Source: Kordia zhangzhouensis (GTDB lineage: Bacteria > Bacteroidota > Bacteroidia > Flavobacteriales > Flavobacteriaceae). From it: a stretch of DNA of 64,000 nt. Under the pieces are notes generated by a model, which saw nothing but the letters and a program-made list of their open reading frames with translations, searched no databases and had not been told where the DNA came from. Of the stretch, positions 17,859-26,173 are shown piece after piece. Within the stretch, counting starts at the first letter, position 1. The number at the start of each line of letters is the position of its first letter. The DNA lies in assembly GCF_001005305.1 (NCBI RefSeq), contig NZ_LBMH01000003.1:496001-560000 (forward strand). The letters are read 5' to 3'. The position numbers were made by a program, and so were the translations under genes.

Positions 17859-19052
17859 GTGAAACGCAAACTCAAATTCGCTTTTATTCTTTTTAGAAAT
17901 GTATTAATCATTTTTTTATTGTTAGAAATTGGATTGGGCATTTTTTATCATTACCATGACAAAAGCGGGATTGACAATAATACCGAACGTATCATTGCTT
18001 CTGGCGTATATGAAAATCTGGAAGATGAAGAAATCAAGATCATTCACCGCGAATTACGCGAACAAGATATGATTTGGGAACCGTATTTACATTACCGTTT
18101 CAAACCGATGAGTGGCAAACACAATACCATTTACAAAAACGGGTTACGCAAAACAGCAAACCCTTCTTTGAAAGATTCTGCCACTGCGATTAAAATATTT
18201 TGTTTTGGCGGCTCAACGATGTATAGTTCGGGAGCACGTGACGAATACACAATTCCTTCAGAGCTATCTAAATTGATTCATCAAAAATTTCCAGAACAGA
18301 ATGTAGAAGTTACCAATTTTGGCTGCCACGGATACACGCGTGCTACAGAAAATATTCAGTTACAGCGAGAATTGATAAAAAAGAACATTCCAGATATTGT
18401 CATTTTTTATGATGGCGTTAATGAAATTATCTCTGCACATCAAAATAATGAAGCAGGATCACCTACCAATGCCTACAATAGAAAACGAGAGTTTAAAATT
18501 GCTCACAGTTATAAAAAAAGACTAAAATTAGTTATGACTTCTAGCAATTTATACCGGTTTATAACTACTTTACAGCGTAAACTATTTTCTGGTAATGCAT
18601 ACATACAACTTGAAGCTCGCTCTGATGCTTTGGCAACAGATATTGCCAACAATTATATCGGTTTAGTGCAAATTTCGAAAAGTATGGAACAGGCATATGG
18701 CTTTAAAGTTTTCAATTTTTTACAACCCAATATTTATTCCAAGAAAAATTTAACCGAAGCCGAACAAAATTATTATAAAGAGCAAGAGTATTATAAAAAC
18801 TTGTATACCTTATCTTATAATCAGGTTCGTTTAGATTCCTTGATGATAAAAGATACTACTTTTGTTGACATAAGCGATGTTTTTGACACTACCGAGAAAA
18901 CTATCTATTTTGACTTTTGCCACACAGGAGAATTTGGAAACCAACTTGTTGCCAACAAAATATTTGAACACATACAACCACTTCTTACTGTAAAAAAAGA
19001 AACAAGTGTAACACAATCGGAGATTGAACAACAAACAGAAATAACTCAATAA
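17859..19052 (+). CDS. membrane-anchored SGNH/GDSL-family protein (3)
   Basis: A 397-residue protein with one N-terminal membrane segment (about 6-27) and an extracytoplasmic SGNH domain. Block I is FGGSTMYSSG with S119, where GGS replaces the usual GDS. Block II is in NFGCHGYTR, block III in YDGVNEI, and the catalytic D352/H355 in DFCHTGEFGN. The start is GTG at 17859. It lies 12 bases after the acyltransferase-3 gene and 14 bases before terC. With the AT3 protein it probably forms an O-acylation pair: AT3 brings the acyl group across the membrane and the SGNH domain transfers it to the glycan. The pairing is inferred from adjacency. Confidence 0.82.
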   Translation: MKRKLKFAFILFRNVLIIFLLLEIGLGIFYHYHDKSGIDNNTERIIASGVYENLEDEEIKIIHRELREQDMIWEPYLHYRFKPMSGKHNTIYKNGLRKTANPSLKDSATAIKIFCFGGSTMYSSGARDEYTIPSELSKLIHQKFPEQNVEVTNFGCHGYTRATENIQLQRELIKKNIPDIVIFYDGVNEIISAHQNNEAGSPTNAYNRKREFKIAHSYKKRLKLVMTSSNLYRFITTLQRKLFSGNAYIQLEARSDALATDIANNYIGLVQISKSMEQAYGFKVFNFLQPNIYSKKNLTEAEQNYYKEQEYYKNLYTLSYNQVRLDSLMIKDTTFVDISDVFDTTEKTIYFDFCHTGEFGNQLVANKIFEHIQPLLTVKKETSVTQSEIEQQTEITQ

Positions 19053-19066
19053 TTTCGAATATAAAT

Positions 19067-19897
19067 ATGGAACAACTTTTAACTTTAGACAGTCTTTTTA
19101 CATTATTCATGCTTGTATTGCTCCAAGCAGTTCTAGGTTTTGACAACCTATTGTATATTTCACTAGAATCACAAAAAGCTCCTAAAGAAAAACAATCTTT
19201 TGTTCGTAAAATGGGAGTCGGTCTCGCAATCATTTTACGTATTGCCTTATTATTCATATTGGTAAAGTTAATCCAGTTTTTTCAAGAGCCTTTTTTATCT
19301 ATGCATAGTAATTCATTTTTAGAATTTGACTTCAATGGGCATAGTATTATTGTGCTAGCAGGTGGCGTTTTTATCATTTATACCGCAGTAAAAGAAATTT
19401 GGCACATGATGCTCATGAAAGAACATGCGCAAACGGAAGATGCTAAAAGTAAAAAATCTGTCAACAGTGTCATTACTTGGATTGTAATCATGAATTTGGT
19501 GTTTTCGTTCGATTCGATTTTAAGCGCCATGGCATTGACTAGTGATATGGATCCGACTCCACAATTGATTCTTATGACTATTGCGATTGTTTTAGGAGGG
19601 CTGTTAATGATTGTTATGGCTGATAGAGTGTCTAATTTTTTGCAGAAAAACAAAATGTACGAAGTCCTTGGGTTATTTATCCTTTTTATCGTAGGAATTA
19701 TGTTATTGTCAGAAGGAGGTCATTTGGCTCATTTACAACTTTTTGGAAATCATGTTACGCCAATGAGCAAAACCACATTTTATTTTGTGATTATTACACT
19801 TGTGTTAATAGATATTGTTCAAGGTCGTTACCAAAAGAATTTATTAGCCAAAAAAGAAGCTATGGAAAAAGCCGCAGAGAAAAACGAAGCGTCCTAA
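19067..19897 (+). CDS. TerC-family integral membrane protein
   Basis: A 276-residue protein with about seven membrane helices. The signature acidic helices are present: LLQAVLGFDNLLYIS near residues 18-32 and LVFSFDSILSAMALT near 140-155. TerC proteins are metal-related: Alx and YkoY/MeeY-type members export manganese and metallate exported enzymes, while others are linked to tellurite resistance. It follows the third SGNH gene by 14 bases, so it may be the last gene of the run. A role in supplying Mn2+ to extracytoplasmic enzymes would fit but is inference. Family assignment is firm. Confidence 0.92.
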   Translation: MEQLLTLDSLFTLFMLVLLQAVLGFDNLLYISLESQKAPKEKQSFVRKMGVGLAIILRIALLFILVKLIQFFQEPFLSMHSNSFLEFDFNGHSIIVLAGGVFIIYTAVKEIWHMMLMKEHAQTEDAKSKKSVNSVITWIVIMNLVFSFDSILSAMALTSDMDPTPQLILMTIAIVLGGLLMIVMADRVSNFLQKNKMYEVLGLFILFIVGIMLLSEGGHLAHLQLFGNHVTPMSKTTFYFVIITLVLIDIVQGRYQKNLLAKKEAMEKAAEKNEAS

Positions 19898-19942
19898 AAC
19901 AACAACGTGCTTTTTTCATAAAAGCACACGACAATTATACCA

Positions 19943-20950
19943 TCAATTTAGTTTGAGCTCTGATTGTAAAAAATCACTCAATACCACATTGCCATTGTTA
20001 GTAATATGTGTGTCATTTGCAAAATACAAGCGGTTTTCTACCGTATCATTTGCTTGAAAAACAGATAAAGGATTTAAAAGGATTACATTAGTGTATACTT
20101 TTAAATCCTTTTTTGCTTGTACAATAAATGGATACTCCTGCTGCAGAATACTGACTTTATTTTCAAAAGAAGCACCTAGTTGGCATAAATTATCAACGTA
20201 ATACTCATTTACTTGTGCACAATGTGGAATCCACACCATATATATAGGAATTTCTTTAGGAACTCGTTCCACAAAAGTGTGTATATGTGTTAGCCATGTT
20301 CGATATCGTTCTGCAAAATCTTTTTTCAACTTCACCGTGTTCTGTATATACGAAGTGTCATATTTTAAAAATCGTTTCGTACGTTGATCGTAATAAGCAG
20401 GTTTAAACTCGTTAGTTGACATTGTTGTAGTTCTACTATTTACATGTGCGCTAAAAATAGTGGCTTTATGATTTAAGTAAGATAAACTCAAAAAATGATC
20501 GGATGCTTCCCAATAGACGTTTCGTGCAAAGGAAAATTTTTCCCAACTCCATAAATGATCTACATCAATAAGATCATTCCCTACATAAATTTGGTAAATA
20601 ATTGCTTTTGGTTGGTATTGTTCAATTTTATCTTCTGCAAACGTATTGACTTGACGAATACCAATACCAGGTACGCTAACGTTCATAAAAGAAAGTGAAG
20701 GATTCTTTTTTCTCAATTTTTCAATATAATTGATTTCTTTTCCTGTTGCTGAAAACGAATCGCCAAATACTAAAAAATCAACTGAAGTTTTTGCCAACGT
20801 ACTTTCATCATTAAGCGCATTAACCTCCGTTCTATAAAAATCAATTACAGAATTTCGATACAATATCTCAAACAATAGTAAAGTGATTATGACTATAATA
20901 CTAGTGTTAACAATAAACTTTCTTAATTTGAACAAAAATTTCACACGCAT
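19943..20950 (-). CDS. membrane-anchored SGNH/AlgJ-like protein (4)
   Basis: A 335-residue protein with a single N-terminal membrane segment (about 13-31) and an SGNH domain outside the membrane. Block I is VFGDSFSATG with D64/S65. SVPGIGIRQ supplies the oxyanion glycine, IYVGNDLID is block III and NDTHITNNGN carries D313/H315. The DTH form of the last block is as in AlgJ/AlgX-type polysaccharide acetyltransferases. It converges on terC with 45 bases between them and is the last gene of the accessory island. Its own promoter must lie in the gap shared with rplM. Substrate unknown. Confidence 0.8.
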   Translation of the reverse strand: MRVKFLFKLRKFIVNTSIIVIITLLLFEILYRNSVIDFYRTEVNALNDESTLAKTSVDFLVFGDSFSATGKEINYIEKLRKKNPSLSFMNVSVPGIGIRQVNTFAEDKIEQYQPKAIIYQIYVGNDLIDVDHLWSWEKFSFARNVYWEASDHFLSLSYLNHKATIFSAHVNSRTTTMSTNEFKPAYYDQRTKRFLKYDTSYIQNTVKLKKDFAERYRTWLTHIHTFVERVPKEIPIYMVWIPHCAQVNEYYVDNLCQLGASFENKVSILQQEYPFIVQAKKDLKVYTNVILLNPLSVFQANDTVENRLYFANDTHITNNGNVVLSDFLQSELKLN

Positions 20951-21256
20951 AAACTTTCGTTAAAGATAGTAGGAAAAATACGTTTTCAATAAGGAATCAT
21001 ATAGGTTTTCCTCAAAAAAAATTACAAAAAACACCTCTTTAAGTTCCTCCACAAGAATTGTTCCTTACCAATCCTCAAGACTAAAGACAATTTCGATCAA
21101 ATCGATACTAAAAAATAGAAAAATAAGTAGATGAAAACCAATACATTTAACTATTTTAAGGATTCTCGCCAATGTATTTGTTATATAAAGAATAAATCTT
21201 ACCTTTGCAAACTCTTTTTAAGAGATAGGAATGTTTAATTATTAAAAAAAATTAGT
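20951..21256. other. divergent intergenic region, SGNH(4) to rplM
   Basis: This 306-base AT-rich gap marks the border between the accessory island and the ribosomal operon. It holds the rplM promoter (listed separately) and presumably the promoter of the minus-strand SGNH gene. No small gene, repeat or integrase site was seen. Confidence 0.5.
21177..21207 (+). promoter_or_regulatory. strong Bacteroidota sigma-A promoter of rplM-rpsI
   Basis: A TTTG -33 box (21177-21180) and a TACCTTTG -7 box (21200-21207) are separated by 19 bases, exactly the Bacteroidota consensus TTTG-N19-21-TAnnTTTG. Transcription would start near 21214, leaving a leader of about 43 bases. This is the best promoter in the window. 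Confidence 0.8.
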
Positions 21257-21712
21257 GTGGATACATTAAGCTACAAAACAATTTCAGCAAACAAAGCAAC
21301 TGCAGATAAGCAGTGGGTTTTGGTTGATGCTGAAGGACAGACGCTAGGGCGTATGGCTTCTAAGGTAGCAAAATTACTTAGAGGTAAGTACAAGCCTAGC
21401 TTTACACCACATGCTGATTGCGGAGATAACGTTATTATTATCAACGCTGAAAAAATCAACTTAACTGGAAACAAGTGGACTGACAAAACATATGTTCGTC
21501 ACACAGGATACCCAGGTGGTCAAAGAACACTTTCTGCTACAGAACTTTTTGCAAAAGATCCTGCAAAATTAGTAGAAAAATCAGTGAAAGGAATGTTACC
21601 AAAAAACAAATTAGGTAGCGCTTTATTCCGTAACCTAAAAGTGTACGCTGGTGCTGAGCACGGACAAGAAGCTCAAAAACCAACTACTATTAACTTAAAT
21701 GATTTAAAGTAA
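21257..21712 (+). CDS. rplM: 50S ribosomal protein L13
   Basis: L13 of the large ribosomal subunit, 151 residues, full length. Conserved stretches include [19 protein letters not shown], the [19 protein letters not shown] block, [10 protein letters not shown] and [11 protein letters not shown]. The start is GTG at 21257, giving [10 protein letters not shown], which I recall as the usual start in this family; no upstream ATG is available. It is the first gene after a consensus promoter and is followed one base later by rpsI, the conserved L13-S9 pair. L13 binds 23S rRNA early in assembly. Confidence 0.98.
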   Translation: MDTLSYKTISANKATADKQWVLVDAEGQTLGRMASKVAKLLRGKYKPSFTPHADCGDNVIIINAEKINLTGNKWTDKTYVRHTGYPGGQRTLSATELFAKDPAKLVEKSVKGMLPKNKLGSALFRNLKVYAGAEHGQEAQKPTTINLNDLK

Positions 21713-21713
21713 C

Positions 21714-22100
21714 ATGGAAGTTATTCACAAAATTGGTCGTAGAAAGACCGCTGTTGCACGTGTATATGTTACTCCAGGAAATGGAAGCATTACCGTAAAC
21801 AAAAAAGCATTTGAAACGTATTTCCCTACACCAACATTACAATACAAAGTAAAACAACCATTTACATTAACTGAAACGGTTGACAATTACGATGTAAACG
21901 TAAATGTATACGGTGGTGGACCAACTGGACAAGCTGAAGCGGTGCGTTTAGCAATTTCAAGAGCTCTTTGCGAAATCGATGCAGAAAACAGATCTGTATT
22001 AAAACCAGAAGGATTGTTAACTAGAGATCCTAGAATGGTTGAACGTAAGAAATTCGGACAGAAGAAAGCTCGTAAGAAATTCCAGTTCTCTAAACGTTAA
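21714..22100 (+). CDS. rpsI: 30S ribosomal protein S9
   Basis: S9 of the small subunit, 128 residues. [20 protein letters not shown] at the start, [20 protein letters not shown] in the middle and the basic tail [17 protein letters not shown] are all diagnostic. The C-terminal arginine reaches the P-site tRNA in known ribosomes. It follows rplM by one base and shares its promoter. The next gene, rpsB, is 173 bases away. Confidence 0.98.
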   Translation: MEVIHKIGRRKTAVARVYVTPGNGSITVNKKAFETYFPTPTLQYKVKQPFTLTETVDNYDVNVNVYGGGPTGQAEAVRLAISRALCEIDAENRSVLKPEGLLTRDPRMVERKKFGQKKARKKFQFSKR

Positions 22101-22273
22101 TTTTTGGTCGTTTTTCAAAAAAACGTACTGTTCATTTATTATTGAAATTAAAATCATGTTGTCGTTGTTTCGCTTATGCGGAAATTAGTTTAGCATCTAA
22201 ATAGGTAAGACCAACAAAAAAAGCGTTGCTACTTACGTATTGCTAATTCAACGGAACGTAAACTATTAACAAA

Positions 22274-23056
22274 ATGGCAAATAACATAGAAGTAAAAGAA
22301 TTACTTGATGCAGGTGTACACTTTGGACACTTGACAAGAAAGTGGGATCCAAATATGGCACCATATATCTATATGGAGCGTAACGGAATCCATATCATCA
22401 ACTTATATAAAACTGCTGCTAAAATCAATGAAGCGAATGAAGCTTTAAAGAAAATTGCAGCTTCTGGTAGAAAAATACTTTTCGTTGCTACCAAAAAACA
22501 AGCTAAAGACATTGTTGCTGAAAAAGCAGGGAAAGCTAACATGCCTTACATCACTGAAAGATGGCCAGGTGGAATGTTAACTAACTTTGTAACGATTAGA
22601 AAAGCCGTGAAAAAAATGGCTTCTATTGATAGAATGAAGAAAGATGGAACGTTCATGACTTTATCGAAAAAAGAACGTTTACAAGTAGATCGTTTACGAG
22701 CAAAATTAGAAAAGAACTTAGGTTCTATTTCTGATATGACACGTCTTCCAGGTGCATTATTCGTTGTTGACATCAAGCGTGAACACATCGCGATTAAAGA
22801 AGCTCAAAAATTAAACATTCCAATTTTTGCAATGGTTGATACAAACTCTGACCCAAGAGAGGTAGATTATGTAATTCCAGCAAATGACGATGCTTCTAAA
22901 TCAATCGAGAACATCTTAACTCACGTGACTGATGCTGTAATCGAAGGATTATCTGAGAGAAAAGCTGAAAAAGAAGCGAAAAAAGCGGAGAAAGAAGCTA
23001 CTGCTCCAAAAGCAGAAGCAAAAAAAGAAGCTCCAGCAAACGAAGAAACAAAATAA
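22274..23056 (+). CDS. rpsB: 30S ribosomal protein S2
   Basis: S2 of the small subunit, 260 residues. LLDAGVHFGHLTRKWDP, ITERWPGGMLTNF and FAMVDTNSDP are signature blocks. The last 35 residues are a low-complexity Lys/Glu/Ala tail (KAEKEAKKAEKEA), an extension frequent in Bacteroidota. The 173-base leader has a short complementary pair (TTGGTC at 22105, GACCAA at 22209) but no clear promoter. It precedes tsf, as in nearly all bacteria. S2 docks late on the 30S subunit together with S1. Confidence 0.98.
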   Translation: MANNIEVKELLDAGVHFGHLTRKWDPNMAPYIYMERNGIHIINLYKTAAKINEANEALKKIAASGRKILFVATKKQAKDIVAEKAGKANMPYITERWPGGMLTNFVTIRKAVKKMASIDRMKKDGTFMTLSKKERLQVDRLRAKLEKNLGSISDMTRLPGALFVVDIKREHIAIKEAQKLNIPIFAMVDTNSDPREVDYVIPANDDASKSIENILTHVTDAVIEGLSERKAEKEAKKAEKEATAPKAEAKKEAPANEETK

Positions 23057-23065
23057 TTATTATTT

Positions 23066-23147
23066 AACGTTGATAGGTTCGTTCATCATATAAAGATGAC
23101 TAGCTTTGCTACAAATTTTGACCACGTTGAACGAACTTACTAACATT
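23066..23147 (+). promoter_or_regulatory. long inverted repeat and candidate promoter in the rpsB-tsf gap
   Basis: Arms 23066-23085 and 23128-23147 are complementary over 20 bases with five mismatches, including a perfect nine-base core (GTTCGTTCA / TGAACGAAC). Inside lies a TAGCTTTG -7 box (23101-23108), with a TTCG near-match to a -33 box 19 bases before it. Read-through RNA from rpsB could fold into a hairpin, while transcripts starting at the internal promoter would carry only the second arm. This could tune tsf relative to rpsB; function is inferred. Confidence 0.5.
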
Positions 23148-23160
23148 AAAACAAACTAAA

Positions 23161-24126
23161 ATGGCAAAAATTACAGCCGCAGAAGTAGGTAAATTAAGAA
23201 AAGCTACAGGCGCAGGAATGATGGACTGCAAAAAAGCACTAGTAGAAGCTGAAGGTGACTTCGATAAAGCAATTGACATTCTTCGTAAGAAAGGTCAAAA
23301 AGTTGCTGCTAAAAGAGCAGATCGTGAGTCTTCTGAAGGTGTAGCTGTTGCTAAAGTAAACGATGATAACACCGTAGGTGTTGCAATCGTTTTAGGATGT
23401 GAAACAGATTTCGTAGGTAAAAACGAAAGTTTTGTTGCCTTAGCAAAAGATTTCGCTGATTTAGCAATTGGATACAATACAAAAGAAGAATTCTTAGCTG
23501 CTGATTTTGGTGGAATTACTGTTGCTGAAAAATTAACTGAACAAACAGGTGTTATCGGTGAAAAAATCGATATCAATGCTTTCGAAAAAATCGAAGCTCC
23601 TTATGTTGGTTCTTATGTTCACATTAACAAAATTGCTGCTGTTGTAGGTTTATCTGAAAAAGTTGATAACGCTGAAGAATTAGCAAAAGACCTAGCTATG
23701 CAAATCGCTTCTATGGGAGCAACTACTTTATCTTACAAAGATTTCGATCCTGCATATGTTGCCTCTGAAACAGAAGCTAGAATTGCCGCTATCGAAAAAG
23801 ATAACGAAGAACTAGAGCGTTTAGGTAAAACATTGAAAAATGTTCCTCAATACATCTCTATGTCTCAGTTGACTGAAGATATTCTTAAACAAGCAGAAGA
23901 AGATGCAAAAGCGGAGTTGAAAGCTGAAGGAAAACCAGAACAAATCTGGGATCGTATCTTACCAGGAAAAATGGAAAGATTCATTTCTGACAATACAACT
24001 TTAGATAAAGAGCAATGTTTGTTAGATCAAAACTTTATCAAAGACGAGAAGAAAACAGTTGCTGATTACGTAAAGACTTACGGAAATGTTGAAGTAACAG
24101 GATTCAAACGTGTATCTTTAGGATAA
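23161..24126 (+). CDS. tsf: translation elongation factor Ts
   Basis: EF-Ts, the nucleotide exchange factor for EF-Tu, 321 residues. The N-terminal UBA-like domain has VGKLRKATGAGMMDCKKAL, and the exchange core includes ETDFVGKNESF with the TDFV motif that contacts EF-Tu. Two core subdomains follow, and the C-terminal module ends VEVTGFKRVSLG. The length is somewhat more than the 280-300 of many bacteria owing to an insert in the second core subdomain. It follows rpsB and ends at a strong terminator. Confidence 0.97.
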   Translation: MAKITAAEVGKLRKATGAGMMDCKKALVEAEGDFDKAIDILRKKGQKVAAKRADRESSEGVAVAKVNDDNTVGVAIVLGCETDFVGKNESFVALAKDFADLAIGYNTKEEFLAADFGGITVAEKLTEQTGVIGEKIDINAFEKIEAPYVGSYVHINKIAAVVGLSEKVDNAEELAKDLAMQIASMGATTLSYKDFDPAYVASETEARIAAIEKDNEELERLGKTLKNVPQYISMSQLTEDILKQAEEDAKAELKAEGKPEQIWDRILPGKMERFISDNTTLDKEQCLLDQNFIKDEKKTVADYVKTYGNVEVTGFKRVSLG

Positions 24127-24152
24127 ATAATATAACTCTAAGAGTTATATAC

Positions 24153-24185
24153 AAAAAAAAGGTTCGTCAAATGACGAACCTTTTT
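24153..24185. terminator. bidirectional intrinsic terminator after tsf
   Basis: A perfect eight-base stem GGTTCGTC/GACGAACC (24161-24168, 24173-24180) with an AAAT loop is flanked by eight As and five Ts. It can stop both tsf and the minus-strand peptide gene. A smaller hairpin AACTCT-A-AGAGTT lies just before it. Confidence 0.85.
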
Positions 24186-24211
24186 GCTTTAAATCATAAA
24201 CTTACATGATG

Positions 24212-24454
24212 TTAGTTTGTAGGAGATTGACAACCGTTTTCTGTACATGCTACACCTATACTTGTATCTCCACAAGTAACTCCTGATCCCCACGGATCTC
24301 CACCAGTACAATCTTTTTGAGTATCACAACAGAGATCGACAAAATTTTTACTAATTGTCAACACTAAAGAATCTCCAAAAGCACCTCCTTTTAAATTGGT
24401 AAGGTTAGAAATTTCAATTTTCCGTAATTGCAATTTTACTTTTTTTGTTTTCAT
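24212..24454 (-). CDS. lanthipeptide-type/GG-leader peptide precursor (1)
   Basis: An 80-residue precursor. The leader KVKLQLRKIEISNLTNLKGG (residues 5-24) fits the class I lanthipeptide and GG-type leader pattern of Bacteroidota: an alternating KLxLxK start, an I-S-x-L core and a double-glycine cleavage site. The 56-residue core after G24 is rich in Ser/Thr and Gly and has six cysteines (42, 43, 49, 61, 70, 75), suitable for thioether or disulfide rings. No LanB, LanC or peptidase-containing ABC transporter is in the window, so maturation enzymes would act from elsewhere, or the peptide may not be modified. It sits alone and antisense inside a housekeeping run. Confidence 0.72.
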   Translation of the reverse strand: MKTKKVKLQLRKIEISNLTNLKGGAFGDSLVLTISKNFVDLCCDTQKDCTGGDPWGSGVTCGDTSIGVACTENGCQSPTN

Positions 24455-24591
24455 ACTAATTTGGTTTTAATGTTATGAATTGTTTTAGACCTAATACCTA
24501 AAACTCTTTATTAAGATAAGAAATTTTAAAAAAACCTACAAATCAACTATTAATGCATTCTTAAAACATTTCCATAGACTTGAATATTTTC

Positions 24592-24599
24592 TATATTTG
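24592..24599 (+). promoter_or_regulatory. -7 box of the pyrH promoter
   Basis: TATATTTG matches TAnnTTTG and lies 21 bases before the chosen pyrH ATG. It overlaps a potential upstream TTG start, which argues that the TTG is not used. No clear -33 box. Confidence 0.55.
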
Positions 24600-24620
24600 C
24601 AAAACTCATCACAAGAAGCA

Positions 24621-25328
24621 ATGCAATACAAAAGAATCTTATTAAAATTATCTGGCGAAGCACTCATGGGCGAGCGCCAATACGGAATTGATCCAAAACG
24701 CTTGGCAGAATATGCAGAAGAAATTAAAAAAGTAGTAGATTTAGGAATTCAAGTTGCCATTGTAATTGGTGGAGGAAATATTTTTAGAGGTGTTGCTGGA
24801 GCGAGTAACGGAATGGACCGAGTACAAGGTGACCATATGGGAATGCTAGCTACTGTAATTAACGGACTTGCTCTTCAAAGTGCATTAGAAGATGCCGATG
24901 TTCACACGCGTTTACTAACTGCTCTAGAAATTAAAGAAGTTGCAGAACCCTATATTAAAAGAAAAGCAATTCGACACCTAGAAAAGGGGCGCGTGGTAAT
25001 TTTTGGAGCAGGTACCGGAAACCCTTATTTTACTACAGACTCTGCTGCCGTTTTACGTGCTATTGAAGTAAATGCTGATGTCATTTTGAAAGGAACACGT
25101 GTTGACGGAATTTACAATGAAGATCCAGAAAAAAATACAGAAGCAATCAAGTTTGACCACATTTCATTTGATGAAGTACTAAAACAAGGCTTAAAAGTGA
25201 TGGACACTACAGCCTTTACTTTGAGTCAGGAAAATGAATTACCTATCATTGTTTTTGACATGAATACTAAAGGAAATTTGCTCAAAGTTGTTTCAGGAGA
25301 AAACATTGGAACCAAAGTTAATTTATAA
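24621..25328 (+). CDS. pyrH: UMP kinase
   Basis: Uridylate kinase, which phosphorylates UMP to UDP with ATP as the hexameric bacterial PyrH type. The 235-residue protein starts [17 protein letters not shown]. It has [13 protein letters not shown], the UMP-binding [13 protein letters not shown] block and [19 protein letters not shown]. An in-frame TTG at 24597 would add eight residues but falls inside a promoter -7 box, so the ATG at 24621 is preferred; it also gives the usual family start. The order tsf-pyrH-frr is widely conserved, here interrupted by the antisense peptide gene. Confidence 0.97.
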   Translation: MQYKRILLKLSGEALMGERQYGIDPKRLAEYAEEIKKVVDLGIQVAIVIGGGNIFRGVAGASNGMDRVQGDHMGMLATVINGLALQSALEDADVHTRLLTALEIKEVAEPYIKRKAIRHLEKGRVVIFGAGTGNPYFTTDSAAVLRAIEVNADVILKGTRVDGIYNEDPEKNTEAIKFDHISFDEVLKQGLKVMDTTAFTLSQENELPIIVFDMNTKGNLLKVVSGENIGTKVNL

Positions 25329-25436
25329 TATTTGGCTTAGTTTTTGATTTAAAGTTCCATAAAACAAAAAAATAGTATAATTTAGTAATGACATTACATA
25401 CGGTATTTTTAACTGTATTCATTAATTAATAACAAT

Positions 25437-25991
25437 ATGAACGAAGACGTTACATTTATTATAGATACTACAAAAGAATCCATGGATAGTGCTATTGCAC
25501 ATTTAACTAAACAGTTACTTGGAATTAGAGCAGGGAAAGCCTCTCCTGCGATGCTATCAAGTGTAATGGTTGATTATTACGGCTCTCAAACACCATTGGC
25601 ACAGGTAGCCAATGTCAATAGCACTGATGCACGTACTATTACCATTCAACCATGGGAAAAAAGCATGATTGGCGAGATTGAAAAAGGAATTCTAGTAGCA
25701 AATTTAGGATTCAACCCAATGAACAATGGCGAATCGGTTATTATCAATGTACCACCATTAACGGAAGAACGTCGTAGAGAATTGGTTAAACAATCCAAAG
25801 TAGAAGCGGAAGACGCTAAAGTAGGTGTTCGTAATGCACGTCAAGATGCAAACAAAGAAATCAAGAAATTAGACATCTCAGATGATGCTAAAAAGAATGC
25901 AGAAATAGACGTTCAAGCTCTTACTGATAAATACGTAAAAAAGATTGATGAAATCCTCGTTGTAAAAGAAAAAGAAATTATGACGGTGTAA
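25437..25991 (+). CDS. frr: ribosome recycling factor
   Basis: RRF, 184 residues, the normal length. With EF-G it splits the post-termination ribosome. Signatures are LLGIRAGKASPAMLSSVMVDYYG, TITIQPWEKSMIGEIEKGI and PPLTEERRRELVKQSK, covering the beta-rich domain II and the three-helix domain I. It follows pyrH by 108 bases and is closed by a terminator. Confidence 0.98.
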   Translation: MNEDVTFIIDTTKESMDSAIAHLTKQLLGIRAGKASPAMLSSVMVDYYGSQTPLAQVANVNSTDARTITIQPWEKSMIGEIEKGILVANLGFNPMNNGESVIINVPPLTEERRRELVKQSKVEAEDAKVGVRNARQDANKEIKKLDISDDAKKNAEIDVQALTDKYVKKIDEILVVKEKEIMTV

Positions 25992-26014
25992 ACGTTAAAC
26001 TTATAATAAACTAA

Positions 26015-26047
26015 AGAAAAGGCGGCCTTAGGTCGCTTTATTTTTTG
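26015..26047 (+). terminator. intrinsic terminator after frr
   Basis: A stem around AAAGGCGGCC-TTA-GGTCGCTTT with one bulge or G-U pair is followed by ATTTTTT. It lies about 25 bases after the frr stop. Confidence 0.65.
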
Positions 26048-26173
26048 TAACATTATGCAATAATAATCGTTAGTATAAGAAGAATCATAAAGAAGTTGTA
26101 TGTAGCGTGATTGACAATATTCTATATGATTATCGACTAACAGACATCTGATCACTAAAAACATATTTTACAG

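Noticed and set aside
24597-24620. TTG start adding eight residues to PyrH
   Set aside because: The TTG forms part of the -7 promoter box, and the ATG at 24621 gives the normal UMP kinase start.
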